A stretch of 64,000 nt of DNA, from NCBI RefSeq assembly GCF_034674885.1, contig NZ_JAUCDS010000003.1:1-64000 (forward strand), written 5' to 3'. Below the pieces are notes generated by a model. That model saw only the letters and a program-made list of their open reading frames with translations. It searched no databases and was not told the DNA's origin. The translations under genes were made by a program, and so were the position numbers. This document shows, piece after piece, positions 7,983-15,758 of the stretch (its first letter is position 1; each line of letters opens with the position of its first letter). The DNA comes from Castellaniella sp034674885 (GTDB lineage: Bacteria; Pseudomonadota; Gammaproteobacteria; Burkholderiales; Burkholderiaceae_B).

Positions 7983-8819
7983 ATGCTCGATGGGACGCTG
8001 GTGACAGATGCTCCGTTCACCCAACCGCCGCGCACCGGGCGCATGATGATTTTGGCCGCCGTCCTGTCGGCGGTCGCCCTGGCCGGATGCGCCTCGCGCT
8101 CTCAGCGGGCCCCGGTTGCGGACCATTCCAACGCCTCTGCGGCCTCCGGGGCGCAGGCGGCTGCGCGCGGCACCTACGTGGTGCGTGCGGGTGACACGCT
8201 CTACAAGATCGCCCAGGACCATGGCATGGAAGTGTCCCGCCTGGCCCAGTTGAACAATATTTCCAACCCCACCCAGCTGGCGATCGGCCAGGTCCTGCGC
8301 CTGGACGCCAACACGCCTCAGCCGTCGGGCTCGTCCACGGCAGTGGCCACGCCGGTGCAGACCAAGCCTGCCGGCGGCGCGGCCTCCACTACGCCCGAGG
8401 CTACCGGCGCGCCAGCCCCCGTGGACACCACGGCTTCCCGCGCCAGCGATGCCGGCCTGGTCAGCTGGGGCTGGCCCGCGGGCGGCAAGATCATCCAGGG
8501 GTTCAACAACACCACCAAGGGCATCGACATCGAAGGCGCCATCGGGGCGCCGGTGACCGCCGCCGCCGCTGGCAAGGTCATGTACGCCGGCAACGGGGTT
8601 CGAGGACTGGGCAACCTGATCCTGCTGGGCCACAGCGACGGTTTCATCACTGCCTATGCGCATAACCAGTCGCTGCTGGTCAAGACCGGCGAGATCGTCA
8701 AGAAAGGCGCCAAGATCGCCACGATCGGCCAGTCCGACACCACCTCGCCACGCCTGCATTTCGAGATCCGCCGCCGGGGCACGCCGGTCAATCCCTTGTC
8801 CTATCTGCCTGCTCGATGA
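7983..8819 (+). CDS. nlpD: NlpD-type murein amidase activator lipoprotein (LysM + degenerate LytM)
   Basis: Outer-membrane lipoprotein that activates a cell-division amidase (AmiC in E. coli). A good ribosome site (AGGAG) precedes the ATG at 7983. The lipobox is LAGC (Cys36), and an internal ATG at 8043 would put it at Cys16. The LysM domain is YVVRAGDTLYKIAQDHG through IGQVLRL. After a Pro/Thr/Ala linker comes a peptidase-M23 fold ending in LHFEIRRRGTPVNPL. The zinc-binding HxxxD motif is replaced by KGIDIEG, so the domain should be non-catalytic, as in NlpD and EnvC. Its stop overlaps the next start (ATGA). In many proteobacteria rpoS follows; here it does not. Confidence 0.9.
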   Translation: MLDGTLVTDAPFTQPPRTGRMMILAAVLSAVALAGCASRSQRAPVADHSNASAASGAQAAARGTYVVRAGDTLYKIAQDHGMEVSRLAQLNNISNPTQLAIGQVLRLDANTPQPSGSSTAVATPVQTKPAGGAASTTPEATGAPAPVDTTASRASDAGLVSWGWPAGGKIIQGFNNTTKGIDIEGAIGAPVTAAAAGKVMYAGNGVRGLGNLILLGHSDGFITAYAHNQSLLVKTGEIVKKGAKIATIGQSDTTSPRLHFEIRRRGTPVNPLSYLPAR

Positions 8820-9595
8820 CGCCCACCCTGGTCTTCGACCTGGAAACCATTCCAGACGCGGCGGGGCTGCGGCGCCTGAATCCCCAGTGGGCCGATCTGT
8901 CGGATGCCGAGCTGATCGAATCCGCATTGGCCCAGCGCCGGGAGACGCATGGCAACGATTTCCTGCCCTTGCATCTGCAGCAGGTGGCAGTGATCGGCTG
9001 CGCCTTTCGCGATGACCAAGGGTTTCGCGTGCGCACCATCGGCCAGGCCGACGATCCGGAATCCACCCTGATTGCCGGCTTCTTCAAGACGATCGGCCAC
9101 TACACCCCCACGCTGGTCAGTTGGAACGGCTCCGGCTTCGATCTGCCGGTGCTGCACTACCGCAGCCTGATCCATGGCGTGGCCGCCCCGCGCTACTGGG
9201 ACACCGGCGAGGACGATCGCGATTTCCGCTTCAACAACTACCTGAACCGCTATCACACGCGCCACGTCGATCTGATGGATGTGCTGGCGAAGTTCAATGG
9301 CCGCGCCAACGCTCCCCTGGATCAGTTGGCCAAGCTCTGCGGCTTTCCCGGCAAGCTCGACATGGACGGTGGCCAGGTCTGGCAGACCTGGCATGCGGGC
9401 GACCGCGACCACGTACGCAACTACTGTGAAACCGACGTGGTCAACACCTGGCTGGTCTATTGTCGGTATCGCCTGATCAAGGGCGATCTGGACGCCACGT
9501 CCTATGCCGCCGAAATCGACCTGGTGCGCGACACCCTGGCCGCCATCGACGCACCGCACTGGAAGGAATTCCTCTCCGCCTGGAATCATGCCTGA
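8816..9595 (+). CDS. Predicted 3'-5' exonuclease (PolB-like, DEDD superfamily)
   Basis: A 259-aa protein of the 'predicted 3'-5' exonuclease related to the exonuclease domain of PolB' family. The ExoI motif is FDLETIP near the N-terminus (Asp8, Glu10), the ExoII-like SWNGSGFDLPVLHYR lies near the middle, and ExoIII is YCETDVVNTWLVYCRYR. It probably degrades single-stranded DNA or RNA ends, though the biological role is not established for the family. Its start overlaps nlpD (ATGA) and its end overlaps rlmD by 8 bases, so all three are coupled. Confidence 0.85.
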   Translation: MTPTLVFDLETIPDAAGLRRLNPQWADLSDAELIESALAQRRETHGNDFLPLHLQQVAVIGCAFRDDQGFRVRTIGQADDPESTLIAGFFKTIGHYTPTLVSWNGSGFDLPVLHYRSLIHGVAAPRYWDTGEDDRDFRFNNYLNRYHTRHVDLMDVLAKFNGRANAPLDQLAKLCGFPGKLDMDGGQVWQTWHAGDRDHVRNYCETDVVNTWLVYCRYRLIKGDLDATSYAAEIDLVRDTLAAIDAPHWKEFLSAWNHA

Positions 9596-10910
9596 ACCCA
9601 TTGTGTACCCCCTGGATATCGAATCGCTGGATCTCGAGGGGCAGGGAATCGCCCATCACGAAGGCAAGGTCGTCTTCGTCGAGGGCGCTCTGCCCGGCGA
9701 GCGGATCCTGGCCCGCGTGAAGCGGCGCAAGCCGTCTTACGACAAGGCCAAGGTCGAACGCGTCCTGAAGCCTTCCTCACAACGCGCTCGGCCTCCGTGC
9801 CCGCATTTCGGAGTCTGCGGGGGCTGCGCCATGCAGCACCTGGAACCGGCCGCACAGATCGCCGTCAAACAGCGTTCCCTGGAAGACGCGCTGGAGCACA
9901 TCGGCAAGGTCCGTCCGCTGCAGATCCTGCCCGCGCTGCAGGGGCCGACCTTGGGCTACCGCCATCGCGCCCGCCTGTCCGTGCGGCTGGTGCAGAAAAA
10001 AGGCGGCGTGCTGGTCGGATTCCGCGAGCGCGGCAGCAGCTATGTGGCCGACATGCAGTCCTGCCTGGTACTGCCGCCGCACGTATCGGCTCTGCTGATG
10101 CCTTTGCGCGAACTGATCGGCAGCCTGTCGCAGCCCCATCGCATGCCGCAGATCGAGGTGGCCGTGGGCGACGCAGCCACCGTCTTCTGCCTGCGGCACC
10201 TGGAACCGCTGACGCCGGCCGATCTGGACCGCCTGCGCGAGTTCGGCCAACGGCACGCCATCGACTGGTGGTTGCAACCCAAGGGGCCGGACACCGCCCA
10301 TCCCCTGGACCCGGCCCGGGCCGATGCGCTGGCCTATGCGCTGCCGGCCTACGGCCTGCGCATGCACTACAAGCCCGCCGACTTCACCCAGGTCAATCCG
10401 CACATCAACCAGGTCCTGATCGCGCGGGCCCTGGACCTGCTGGGCATTCAGCCCGACGACCGCGTGGCGGATCTGTTCTGCGGCCTGGGCAATTTCAGTC
10501 TGCCGCTGGCCACGCGCAGCCGCGCGGTGGTGGGCATCGAGGGCAGCGCCACACTGGTCGCTCGCGCCCGCGAAGACGCCGCACGCCAGGGCCTGGCTGA
10601 GCGGACCGAGTTTGCCGAATTGAATCTGTTCGAGGTCGATGCCGGCTGGCTGCGCGGCCTGGGGCATTTCGATCGCATGCTGATCGACCCCCCGCGCGAG
10701 GGCGCCCTGGCCGTGGCGCAGGCCCTGGCGGAACTCGCGCCCGACGAGCGCCCGCGTCGGGTCGTCTACGTATCGTGCAATCCCGCCACCCTGGCGCGCG
10801 ACGCCGGGATGCTGTGCCATGTGGGCGGATGGACACTGAAGGCCGCAGGCGCGGTCAATATGTTCCCGCACACGGCGCACGTGGAATCGATCGCGGTCTT
10901 TGAACCCTGA
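9588..10910 (+). CDS. rlmD: 23S rRNA (uracil(1939)-C5)-methyltransferase RlmD
   Basis: Makes 5-methyluridine at U1939 of 23S rRNA using SAM and an iron-sulfur cluster. The 440-aa protein has an N-terminal TRAM domain (DIESLDLEGQGIAHHEGKV) and cluster-binding cysteines in PCPHFGVCGGC (Cys71, Cys77, Cys80) plus a fourth near Cys159. The SAM site is DRVADLFCGLGNFSLPLA, with MLIDPPREGA following. The catalytic motif VSCNPATLARD contains nucleophile Cys397. The start at 9588 is chosen over upstream in-frame codons because the TRAM domain begins there. Confidence 0.95.
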   Translation: MPEPIVYPLDIESLDLEGQGIAHHEGKVVFVEGALPGERILARVKRRKPSYDKAKVERVLKPSSQRARPPCPHFGVCGGCAMQHLEPAAQIAVKQRSLEDALEHIGKVRPLQILPALQGPTLGYRHRARLSVRLVQKKGGVLVGFRERGSSYVADMQSCLVLPPHVSALLMPLRELIGSLSQPHRMPQIEVAVGDAATVFCLRHLEPLTPADLDRLREFGQRHAIDWWLQPKGPDTAHPLDPARADALAYALPAYGLRMHYKPADFTQVNPHINQVLIARALDLLGIQPDDRVADLFCGLGNFSLPLATRSRAVVGIEGSATLVARAREDAARQGLAERTEFAELNLFEVDAGWLRGLGHFDRMLIDPPREGALAVAQALAELAPDERPRRVVYVSCNPATLARDAGMLCHVGGWTLKAAGAVNMFPHTAHVESIAVFEP

Positions 10911-10920
10911 AGGAAGTCGC

Positions 10921-12138
10921 ATGCGCTCTGGGAATTCCGTTTTGGATATGAGCGGAAAGCGCGTCATTCCCCGCACCGTCTGGATGCTGGGCCTGGTCAG
11001 CCTGTTCATGGATCTGTCTTCCGAACTGATCCACAGCCTGCTGCCGATCTTCCTGGTCTCGGGCCTGGGGGCCAGCGTGCTGACAGTGGGGGTGATCGAG
11101 GGCGTGGCCGAGGCCACGGCCATGATCGTCAAGGTCTTTTCCGGCGCCATCAGCGATTTTCTGGGGCGCCGCAAGGCCCTGTTGCTGGCGGGCTATGGCC
11201 TGGCAACTCTCAGCAAACCCTTGTTTCCCCTGGCGCAGACGGTGGACATGGTCTTCGCCGCGCGTTTCATCGACCGGATCGGCAAGGGCATCCGGGGCGC
11301 GCCGCGCGACGCCCTGGTGGCCGACGTCACGCCGCCGGAAATCCGCGGCGCGGCCTTCGGGCTGCGCCAGTCCATGGACACCGTGGGCGCGGTCCTGGGG
11401 CCGGCGATGGCGGTCGTCTTGATGCTGGTCTTCGCGGATATCCGGCACGTCCTGTGGTTCGCCGTGGCGCCGGGCGTCGTCGCCATGGGGCTGCTGCTCT
11501 GGGGGGTGCGCGAAACGCGCGGGGACCGGGATGGGACGAAGCCGTTTCGCTCGCCCATCCGCTGGCGTGCGGCGCGCGACTTCGGCGCCGCCTACTGGCG
11601 GGTGGTGGCGATCGGTGCGGTGTTTACGCTGGCGCGCTTCAGCGAGGCGTTCCTGATCCTGCGCGGAGAAGACATGGGCCTGAGCGCCTCCTGGGCGCCC
11701 ATCGTGCTGATCGTGATGTCGCTCTTCTTCACTTTGTCCGCCTATCCGGCAGGCTGGCTATCGGACCGTGTGCCGCGCTCCGCCGTCCTGGCGGCCGGCC
11801 TGGTCCTGCTGGTGCTGGCGGACCTGGCCCTGGCGGTCAAGGCCGGCGGCGTCGGGTCGCTGCTGGCCGGCGCGGCGCTTTGGGGGCTGCACATGGGGTT
11901 CAGCCAGGGGATCCTGTCCGCCATGGTGGCGGACACGACGCCGGCGGGCATGAAGGGCACGGCCTTCGGCATCTTCAACCTGGCCAGCGGCGTGTGCATG
12001 CTGCTGGCCAGCGTCCTGGCCGGCTGGCTGTGGCAATTCTGGGGGCCCTCGGCGACGTTCCTGACCGGCGCGGCATTCGCTGCAGTGGCGTTGCTGGGGC
12101 TGGGTACGCCGGCGGGGCGCGGACGTCGTGACGGGTAG
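10921..12138 (+). CDS. MFS transporter, 12-TM
   Basis: A 405-aa major facilitator protein. After a short hydrophilic start (MRSGNSVLDMSGKRVIPR) come about 12 hydrophobic segments. The loop 2-3 motif is GAISDFLGRRKALLLAGYG, and FIDRIGKGIRGAPRDALVAD and GLRQSMDTVGAVLGPAMA follow. The RIGKGIRGAPRDAL segment is typical of a widespread, poorly characterised MFS subgroup, so the substrate is unknown. A Shine-Dalgarno-like AAGGAAG lies just before the ATG at 10921. It follows rlmD by 10 bases and could be co-transcribed with it. Confidence 0.85.
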   Translation: MRSGNSVLDMSGKRVIPRTVWMLGLVSLFMDLSSELIHSLLPIFLVSGLGASVLTVGVIEGVAEATAMIVKVFSGAISDFLGRRKALLLAGYGLATLSKPLFPLAQTVDMVFAARFIDRIGKGIRGAPRDALVADVTPPEIRGAAFGLRQSMDTVGAVLGPAMAVVLMLVFADIRHVLWFAVAPGVVAMGLLLWGVRETRGDRDGTKPFRSPIRWRAARDFGAAYWRVVAIGAVFTLARFSEAFLILRGEDMGLSASWAPIVLIVMSLFFTLSAYPAGWLSDRVPRSAVLAAGLVLLVLADLALAVKAGGVGSLLAGAALWGLHMGFSQGILSAMVADTTPAGMKGTAFGIFNLASGVCMLLASVLAGWLWQFWGPSATFLTGAAFAAVALLGLGTPAGRGRRDG

Positions 12139-12157
12139 CGCAGCCGCCCCGGCTGCG
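12139..12157 (+). terminator. Hairpin after the MFS gene
   Basis: A perfect 7-bp stem (CGCAGCC / GGCTGCG) with a CCCC-containing loop starts immediately after the MFS stop codon. There is no T-tract, so it may be a weak terminator or a transcript-stabilising end. Confidence 0.45.
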
Positions 12158-12232
12158 GCTGGCCATCGTCTGGCAGGGGGCCACCAGTGACGAAGGCGTG
12201 TGGGAGGGCAGGCTGCATCGACGCATTGCCTC

Positions 12233-12238
12233 TAAAAT
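12233..12238 (+). promoter_or_regulatory. Possible -10 element for trhO
   Basis: TAAAAT lies 29 bases upstream of the trhO ATG in a 129-base gap that separates trhO from the MFS gene. No convincing -35 partner was found. Confidence 0.3.
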
Positions 12239-12267
12239 GCGGCCTGATCCATTGTCCGACCGCCGTC

Positions 12268-13005
12268 ATGCCACCCATCACCAACATTGCCGCCTACCTG
12301 TTCGTTTCCCTGGACGATCTGCCGGATCTGCGTGAGCGCATCCTGGCCCGGACCCTGGCGCTGGACTTGAAAGGCACGGTGCTGCTCGCGCCGGAAGGCA
12401 TCAATGCGTTCCTGGCGGGCGGCCAGGACGACATCGAGGCGTTCCTGGGCTGGCTGCGCGCGGATGCCCGCTTCGCGCCCCTGCAGGCCAAGTACAGTTA
12501 TTCCGATGCCGTGCCGTTCCGGCGCACCCGGGTCAGGATCAAGCGTGAAATCATCCGCATGAACCATCCGGCGATCCGGCCTGAAGCCGGGCGGGCGCCG
12601 GCGGTGGATGCGTCCACCCTGGCGCGCTGGCTGGAGCAGGGCCTGGATGATGAAGGGCGTGAAGTCGTGATGCTGGACACCCGCAATGGTTTCGAGGTGG
12701 ATGCAGGCACGTTCACCGATGCCATCGACTGGCGGCTGAGCAAATTTTCAGAATTTCCCGCTGCAGTGCGGACGCATCGCGCTGAACTGGCAGGCAAGAC
12801 GGTGGTCAGTTTCTGCACCGGCGGCATCCGCTGCGAGAAAGCCGCGATTTTCATGGCCGAGGAAGGCCTGACCCATGTCTATCAGCTGGAAGGCGGCATC
12901 CTCAAGTATTTCGAGGAAACCGGCGGCCCTGGGTTCGAGGGCAGCTGTTTCGTCTTTGACGAGCGTGAAGCGCTGGGCACGGACCTGGCCGTGCCGGTGG
13001 CCTAG
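12268..13005 (+). CDS. trhO: tRNA uridine(34) hydroxylase TrhO (YceA, rhodanese-type)
   Basis: Oxygen-dependent hydroxylase that forms 5-hydroxyuridine at the wobble position of several tRNAs. The 245-aa product has an N-terminal acylphosphatase-like domain (LKGTVLLAPEGINAFLAG), the linker RTRVRIKREIIRM and a C-terminal rhodanese domain. The active-site loop is FCTGGIRCEKA (catalytic Cys183, second Cys189). It is shorter than E. coli YceA (350 aa), lacking most of the C-terminal tail, a common short form in betaproteobacteria. ATG 12268 is preferred to the upstream in-frame ATG at 12187 because the conserved domain starts at ITNIAAYLF. Confidence 0.92.
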   Translation: MPPITNIAAYLFVSLDDLPDLRERILARTLALDLKGTVLLAPEGINAFLAGGQDDIEAFLGWLRADARFAPLQAKYSYSDAVPFRRTRVRIKREIIRMNHPAIRPEAGRAPAVDASTLARWLEQGLDDEGREVVMLDTRNGFEVDAGTFTDAIDWRLSKFSEFPAAVRTHRAELAGKTVVSFCTGGIRCEKAAIFMAEEGLTHVYQLEGGILKYFEETGGPGFEGSCFVFDEREALGTDLAVPVA

Positions 13006-13050
13006 CGTCATCAAGGGCGACTGGATGAAGTGCCCCGGTCTCAAGCCGGA

Positions 13051-13148
13051 GCATCTCTCCACGTCGCGGCCTGCAGGCCGCTCCGATTCGTCAGGCATGG
13101 ATCAGTCCGCAGGGACTGATCCATGCCCAGACTTATCCAATATCCGTT
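13051..13148. repeat. Structured intergenic element, copy A
   Basis: Lies in the convergent gap between trhO and argH. It opens with GCATCTCTCCACGTCGC and carries a 6-bp hairpin (13066-13081: GCGGCC, loop TGCA, GGCCGC), followed by CTCCGATT. A perfect 15-bp hairpin comes next (13094-13108 with 13113-13127, loop GCAG), then the box ATGCCCAGACTTATCC. Copies B and C (19760-19926) share the first part with compensated stem changes, and copy D (45508-45552) shares the second hairpin and the box. The position suggests a bidirectional terminator-like function. The last codons of argH lie inside this element. Confidence 0.75.
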
Positions 13149-14535
13149 GCGCCTCGATACGAACGCGTTCGGGGGCGGTGCCGCCGATGTGCTTGCGGGC
13201 CGCGACCGAGCCTTCCAGCGTCAGCACCTGGAAGACGTCGTCCTGGATGTCGGCATGGAAGGCGCGCAGTTCGTCCAGGGACAGGTCGGCCAGATCGCAG
13301 CCGCGCTGTTCGCAGGCACGTACCGCCAGCGCCACGGTTTCGTGGGCGTCGCGGAAGGGCACGCCGCGCTTGACCAGGTAGTCGGCCAGGTCGGTGGCGG
13401 TGGCGTAGCCCTGCAGGGCGGCGGCGCGCATGGCGTCGGGCTTGACCCGCACCCCGCCCATCATGTCGGCGAAGAGGGTCAGCGTGTCGCGAATGGTGTC
13501 GGCCGTGTCGAACAGGCCTTCCTTGTCTTCCTGGTTGTCCTTGTTGTAGGCCAGCGGCTGGCCTTTCATCAGGACCAGCAGTGCCATCAAGTGGCCGTGC
13601 ACGCGGCCGGTCTTGCCTCGGGCCAGTTCGGGCACGTCGGGGTTCTTTTTCTGCGGCATGATGGAACTGCCGGTGCAGAAGCGGTCGGCCAGGTCGATGA
13701 AACCGACACGTGGACTCATCCACAGGACCAGTTCCTCGGACAAGCGCGAGATGTGCGTCATGATCAGCGATGCCGCGGCGCAGAATTCGATGGCGAAATC
13801 GCGGTCGGACACGGCGTCCAGTGAATTGCGGCAGACCTCGTCAAAGCCCAGGGTCTTGGCGACCCGTTCGCGGTCGATGGGATAGCTGGTGCCCGCCAGG
13901 GCGGCGGCGCCCAGCGGCAGGCGGTTGGTGCGTCGGCGGCAGTCGGCCAGGCGTTCGGCATCGCGGCCGAACATTTCCGCATAGGCCAGCAAATGGTGGC
14001 CGAAGGTGACGGGTTGGGCCACCTGCAGGTGCGTGAACCCGGGCAGGATGGTGCTGGCGTGTTCCAGCGCCAGCGTGGCCAGGCGGACGCGCAACTGGCC
14101 CAGGAGATCAATGGCCAGGTCGATTTCGTGGCGCAGCCACAGGCGGATGTCGGTCGCGACCTGGTCGTTGCGCGAACGCCCAGTGTGCAGGCGCTTGCCG
14201 GCGTCGCCGATCAATTCCACCAGGCGCTTTTCGATGTTCAGGTGCACGTCTTCGAGGTCCAGCGACCACTGGAACTGGCCGTCCTGGATTTCCTGCAGGA
14301 TCTGCGCCATGCCGCGCTGGATGTCGGCCAGGTCGGCCGCGCCGATGACGCCCACGGCCGCCAGCATGTCGGCATGCGCCAGAGAACCCTGGATGTCGAA
14401 GGCGGCCATGCGCTGGTCGAAGTTGACCGAAGCCGTGTAACGTTTCACCAGATCGGAGACGGGTTCGGAGAACCGCGCCGACCACGCCTGGGATTTGTTG
14501 TCGAATTGATTGTGTGCGGATGGGGTATTGGACAT
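13102..14535 (-). CDS. argH: Argininosuccinate lyase
   Basis: Splits argininosuccinate into arginine and fumarate, the last step of arginine synthesis. The 477-aa protein of the fumarase/aspartase superfamily has the signature GSSIMPQKKNPD, with its mobile catalytic loop. Also clear are GRSRNDQVATDIRLWLR near the N-terminal third and GFTHLQVAQPVTFGHH. The normal ArgH ending is reached around QRIL. The following residues, DKSGHGSVPAD, are encoded by the structured intergenic element, giving a roughly 10-residue appended tail. It is divergent from glnB across 68-83 bases. Confidence 0.96.
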   Translation of the reverse strand: MSNTPSAHNQFDNKSQAWSARFSEPVSDLVKRYTASVNFDQRMAAFDIQGSLAHADMLAAVGVIGAADLADIQRGMAQILQEIQDGQFQWSLDLEDVHLNIEKRLVELIGDAGKRLHTGRSRNDQVATDIRLWLRHEIDLAIDLLGQLRVRLATLALEHASTILPGFTHLQVAQPVTFGHHLLAYAEMFGRDAERLADCRRRTNRLPLGAAALAGTSYPIDRERVAKTLGFDEVCRNSLDAVSDRDFAIEFCAAASLIMTHISRLSEELVLWMSPRVGFIDLADRFCTGSSIMPQKKNPDVPELARGKTGRVHGHLMALLVLMKGQPLAYNKDNQEDKEGLFDTADTIRDTLTLFADMMGGVRVKPDAMRAAALQGYATATDLADYLVKRGVPFRDAHETVALAVRACEQRGCDLADLSLDELRAFHADIQDDVFQVLTLEGSVAARKHIGGTAPERVRIEAQRILDKSGHGSVPAD

Positions 14536-14603
14536 AGTGCGGAAATTATAAATGAGGCATGACCTGCGCTATATTAAAAGCTTTTCAGCGGATACCGGAG
14601 ATC
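14536..14603. promoter_or_regulatory. Divergent argH / glnB promoter region
   Basis: This short gap is AT-rich for the window. On the minus strand a perfect TATAAT (14545-14550) lies 9 bases before the argH ATG, implying a very short leader. On the plus strand a TATATT (14570-14575) lies about 28 bases before the first possible glnB ATG, preceded 18 bases earlier by TTATAA. No recognisable NtrC/sigma-54 (TGGCAC-N5-TTGC) site is present. Confidence 0.45.
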
Positions 14604-14618
14604 ATGGCGCAACCCGAC

Positions 14619-14957
14619 ATGAAGCAGATCACAGCCATCGTCAAGCCTTTCAAACTGGACGAAGTGCGAGAAGCCCTGTCCGAACTCGGGGTGAACGGCC
14701 TGACCGTGACCGAGGTCAAGGGCTTTGGGCGGCAGAAGGGCCACACGGAACTGTATCGCGGGGCTGAATACGTCGTGGATTTCCTGCCCAAGATCCGTAT
14801 CGACGTGGTGGTGGCGGCGGATCAGACCGATGGGGTGATCGAGGCGATCATCCGCGCGGCACGCACCGGCAAGATCGGCGACGGCAAGATCTTCGTCACG
14901 CCGGTCGAACAGGCCATTCGCATCCGTACCGGGGAAACCGGCGTCGAGGCCCTGTAG
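14619..14957 (+). CDS. glnB: Nitrogen regulatory protein PII
   Basis: Trimeric signal protein that senses 2-oxoglutarate, ATP/ADP and glutamine and controls GlnE, NtrB and ammonium transport. From the ATG at 14619 it is 112 aa, exactly the length of E. coli GlnB, starting MKQITAIVKPFKLDEVREAL. The T-loop carries the uridylylation Tyr51 in the context TELYRGAEYVVDF, and the B-loop is TGKIGDGKIFV. An upstream ATG at 14604 adds MAQPD and has a GGAG only 3 bases away, so it cannot be excluded. No amtB or nadE is adjacent, which favours GlnB over GlnK. Confidence 0.94.
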   Translation: MKQITAIVKPFKLDEVREALSELGVNGLTVTEVKGFGRQKGHTELYRGAEYVVDFLPKIRIDVVVAADQTDGVIEAIIRAARTGKIGDGKIFVTPVEQAIRIRTGETGVEAL

Positions 14958-15026
14958 CGCCCGGCTGGGCGGCAGTGGTGCCCTGGGCGACACGGTGGCT
15001 TGGTGAACGCTACAATGCGCTCCATC

Positions 15027-15758
15027 ATGGAACCTGTCCGAATTTCAAAATTGATGGCCCAGCGCGGCCTGTGTTCGCGCCGCGAAGCCGATGCCTACAT
15101 CGAACGCGGCTGGGTCCGTGTGGATGGCCAGATCGTGCGCGAACTGGGCACCAAGGCCTGGCCCAATGCCCGCATCTCGCTGGAACGGCAGGCGACGCGA
15201 CGCCAGACCGACAAGGTCACGATCATCCTGAACAAGCCCGTAGGCTACGTGTCGCACCAGGCCGACCATGGCTATCGCCTGGCGGCGTCCCTGGTGCGGG
15301 CGGATACCCAGTTTCATGCCGGGCAGAGCCGTCGGGCCTTTGACCCGGCGCACGTGCGTGGCCTGGCACCCGCAGGGCGCCTGGATATCGACTCCCAGGG
15401 GCTGCTGGTGCTGACGCAAGACGGACGCATTGCCCGCCAGCTGATCGGCGATGATTCCGGCCTCGAAAAGGAATACCTGGTGCGGGTCGACGGCCGGCTG
15501 TCGTCTGGCGGCCTGGCGCTGCTGAATCACGGCCTGATGCTCGATGGCCAGGCGCTGCGCCCGGCCAAGGTACGCTGGCAGAACGAAGACCAGCTGCATT
15601 TCATCCTGAACGAGGGCCGCAAACGGCAGATCCGCCGCATGTGCGAACAGGTCGGGCTGAAAGTCGTGGGCCTGAAACGCGTGCGCATGGGGCAGGTCGT
15701 ACTGGGCGACCTGCCGCTGGGACAGTGGCGCTATCTGCGCGAAGGCGAGCGTTTCTGA
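15027..15758 (+). CDS. rluF: 23S rRNA pseudouridine synthase, RsuA/RluF family
   Basis: Isomerises uridine to pseudouridine in rRNA. The 243-aa protein has an N-terminal S4 RNA-binding domain (ISKLMAQRGLCSRREADAYIERGWVRVDGQ) and a catalytic domain. The active-site motif is PAGRLDIDSQGLLVLTQDG (catalytic Asp after GRL), followed by KEYLV and NEGRKRQIRRMCEQVG. The last motif and the overall arrangement match RluF best; RluB and RluE are alternatives. The start at 15027 (or 15015) follows a TACAAT -10-like box at 15011-15016. The C-terminus overlaps convergent rlmJ by 28 bases. Confidence 0.88.
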   Translation: MEPVRISKLMAQRGLCSRREADAYIERGWVRVDGQIVRELGTKAWPNARISLERQATRRQTDKVTIILNKPVGYVSHQADHGYRLAASLVRADTQFHAGQSRRAFDPAHVRGLAPAGRLDIDSQGLLVLTQDGRIARQLIGDDSGLEKEYLVRVDGRLSSGGLALLNHGLMLDGQALRPAKVRWQNEDQLHFILNEGRKRQIRRMCEQVGLKVVGLKRVRMGQVVLGDLPLGQWRYLREGERF

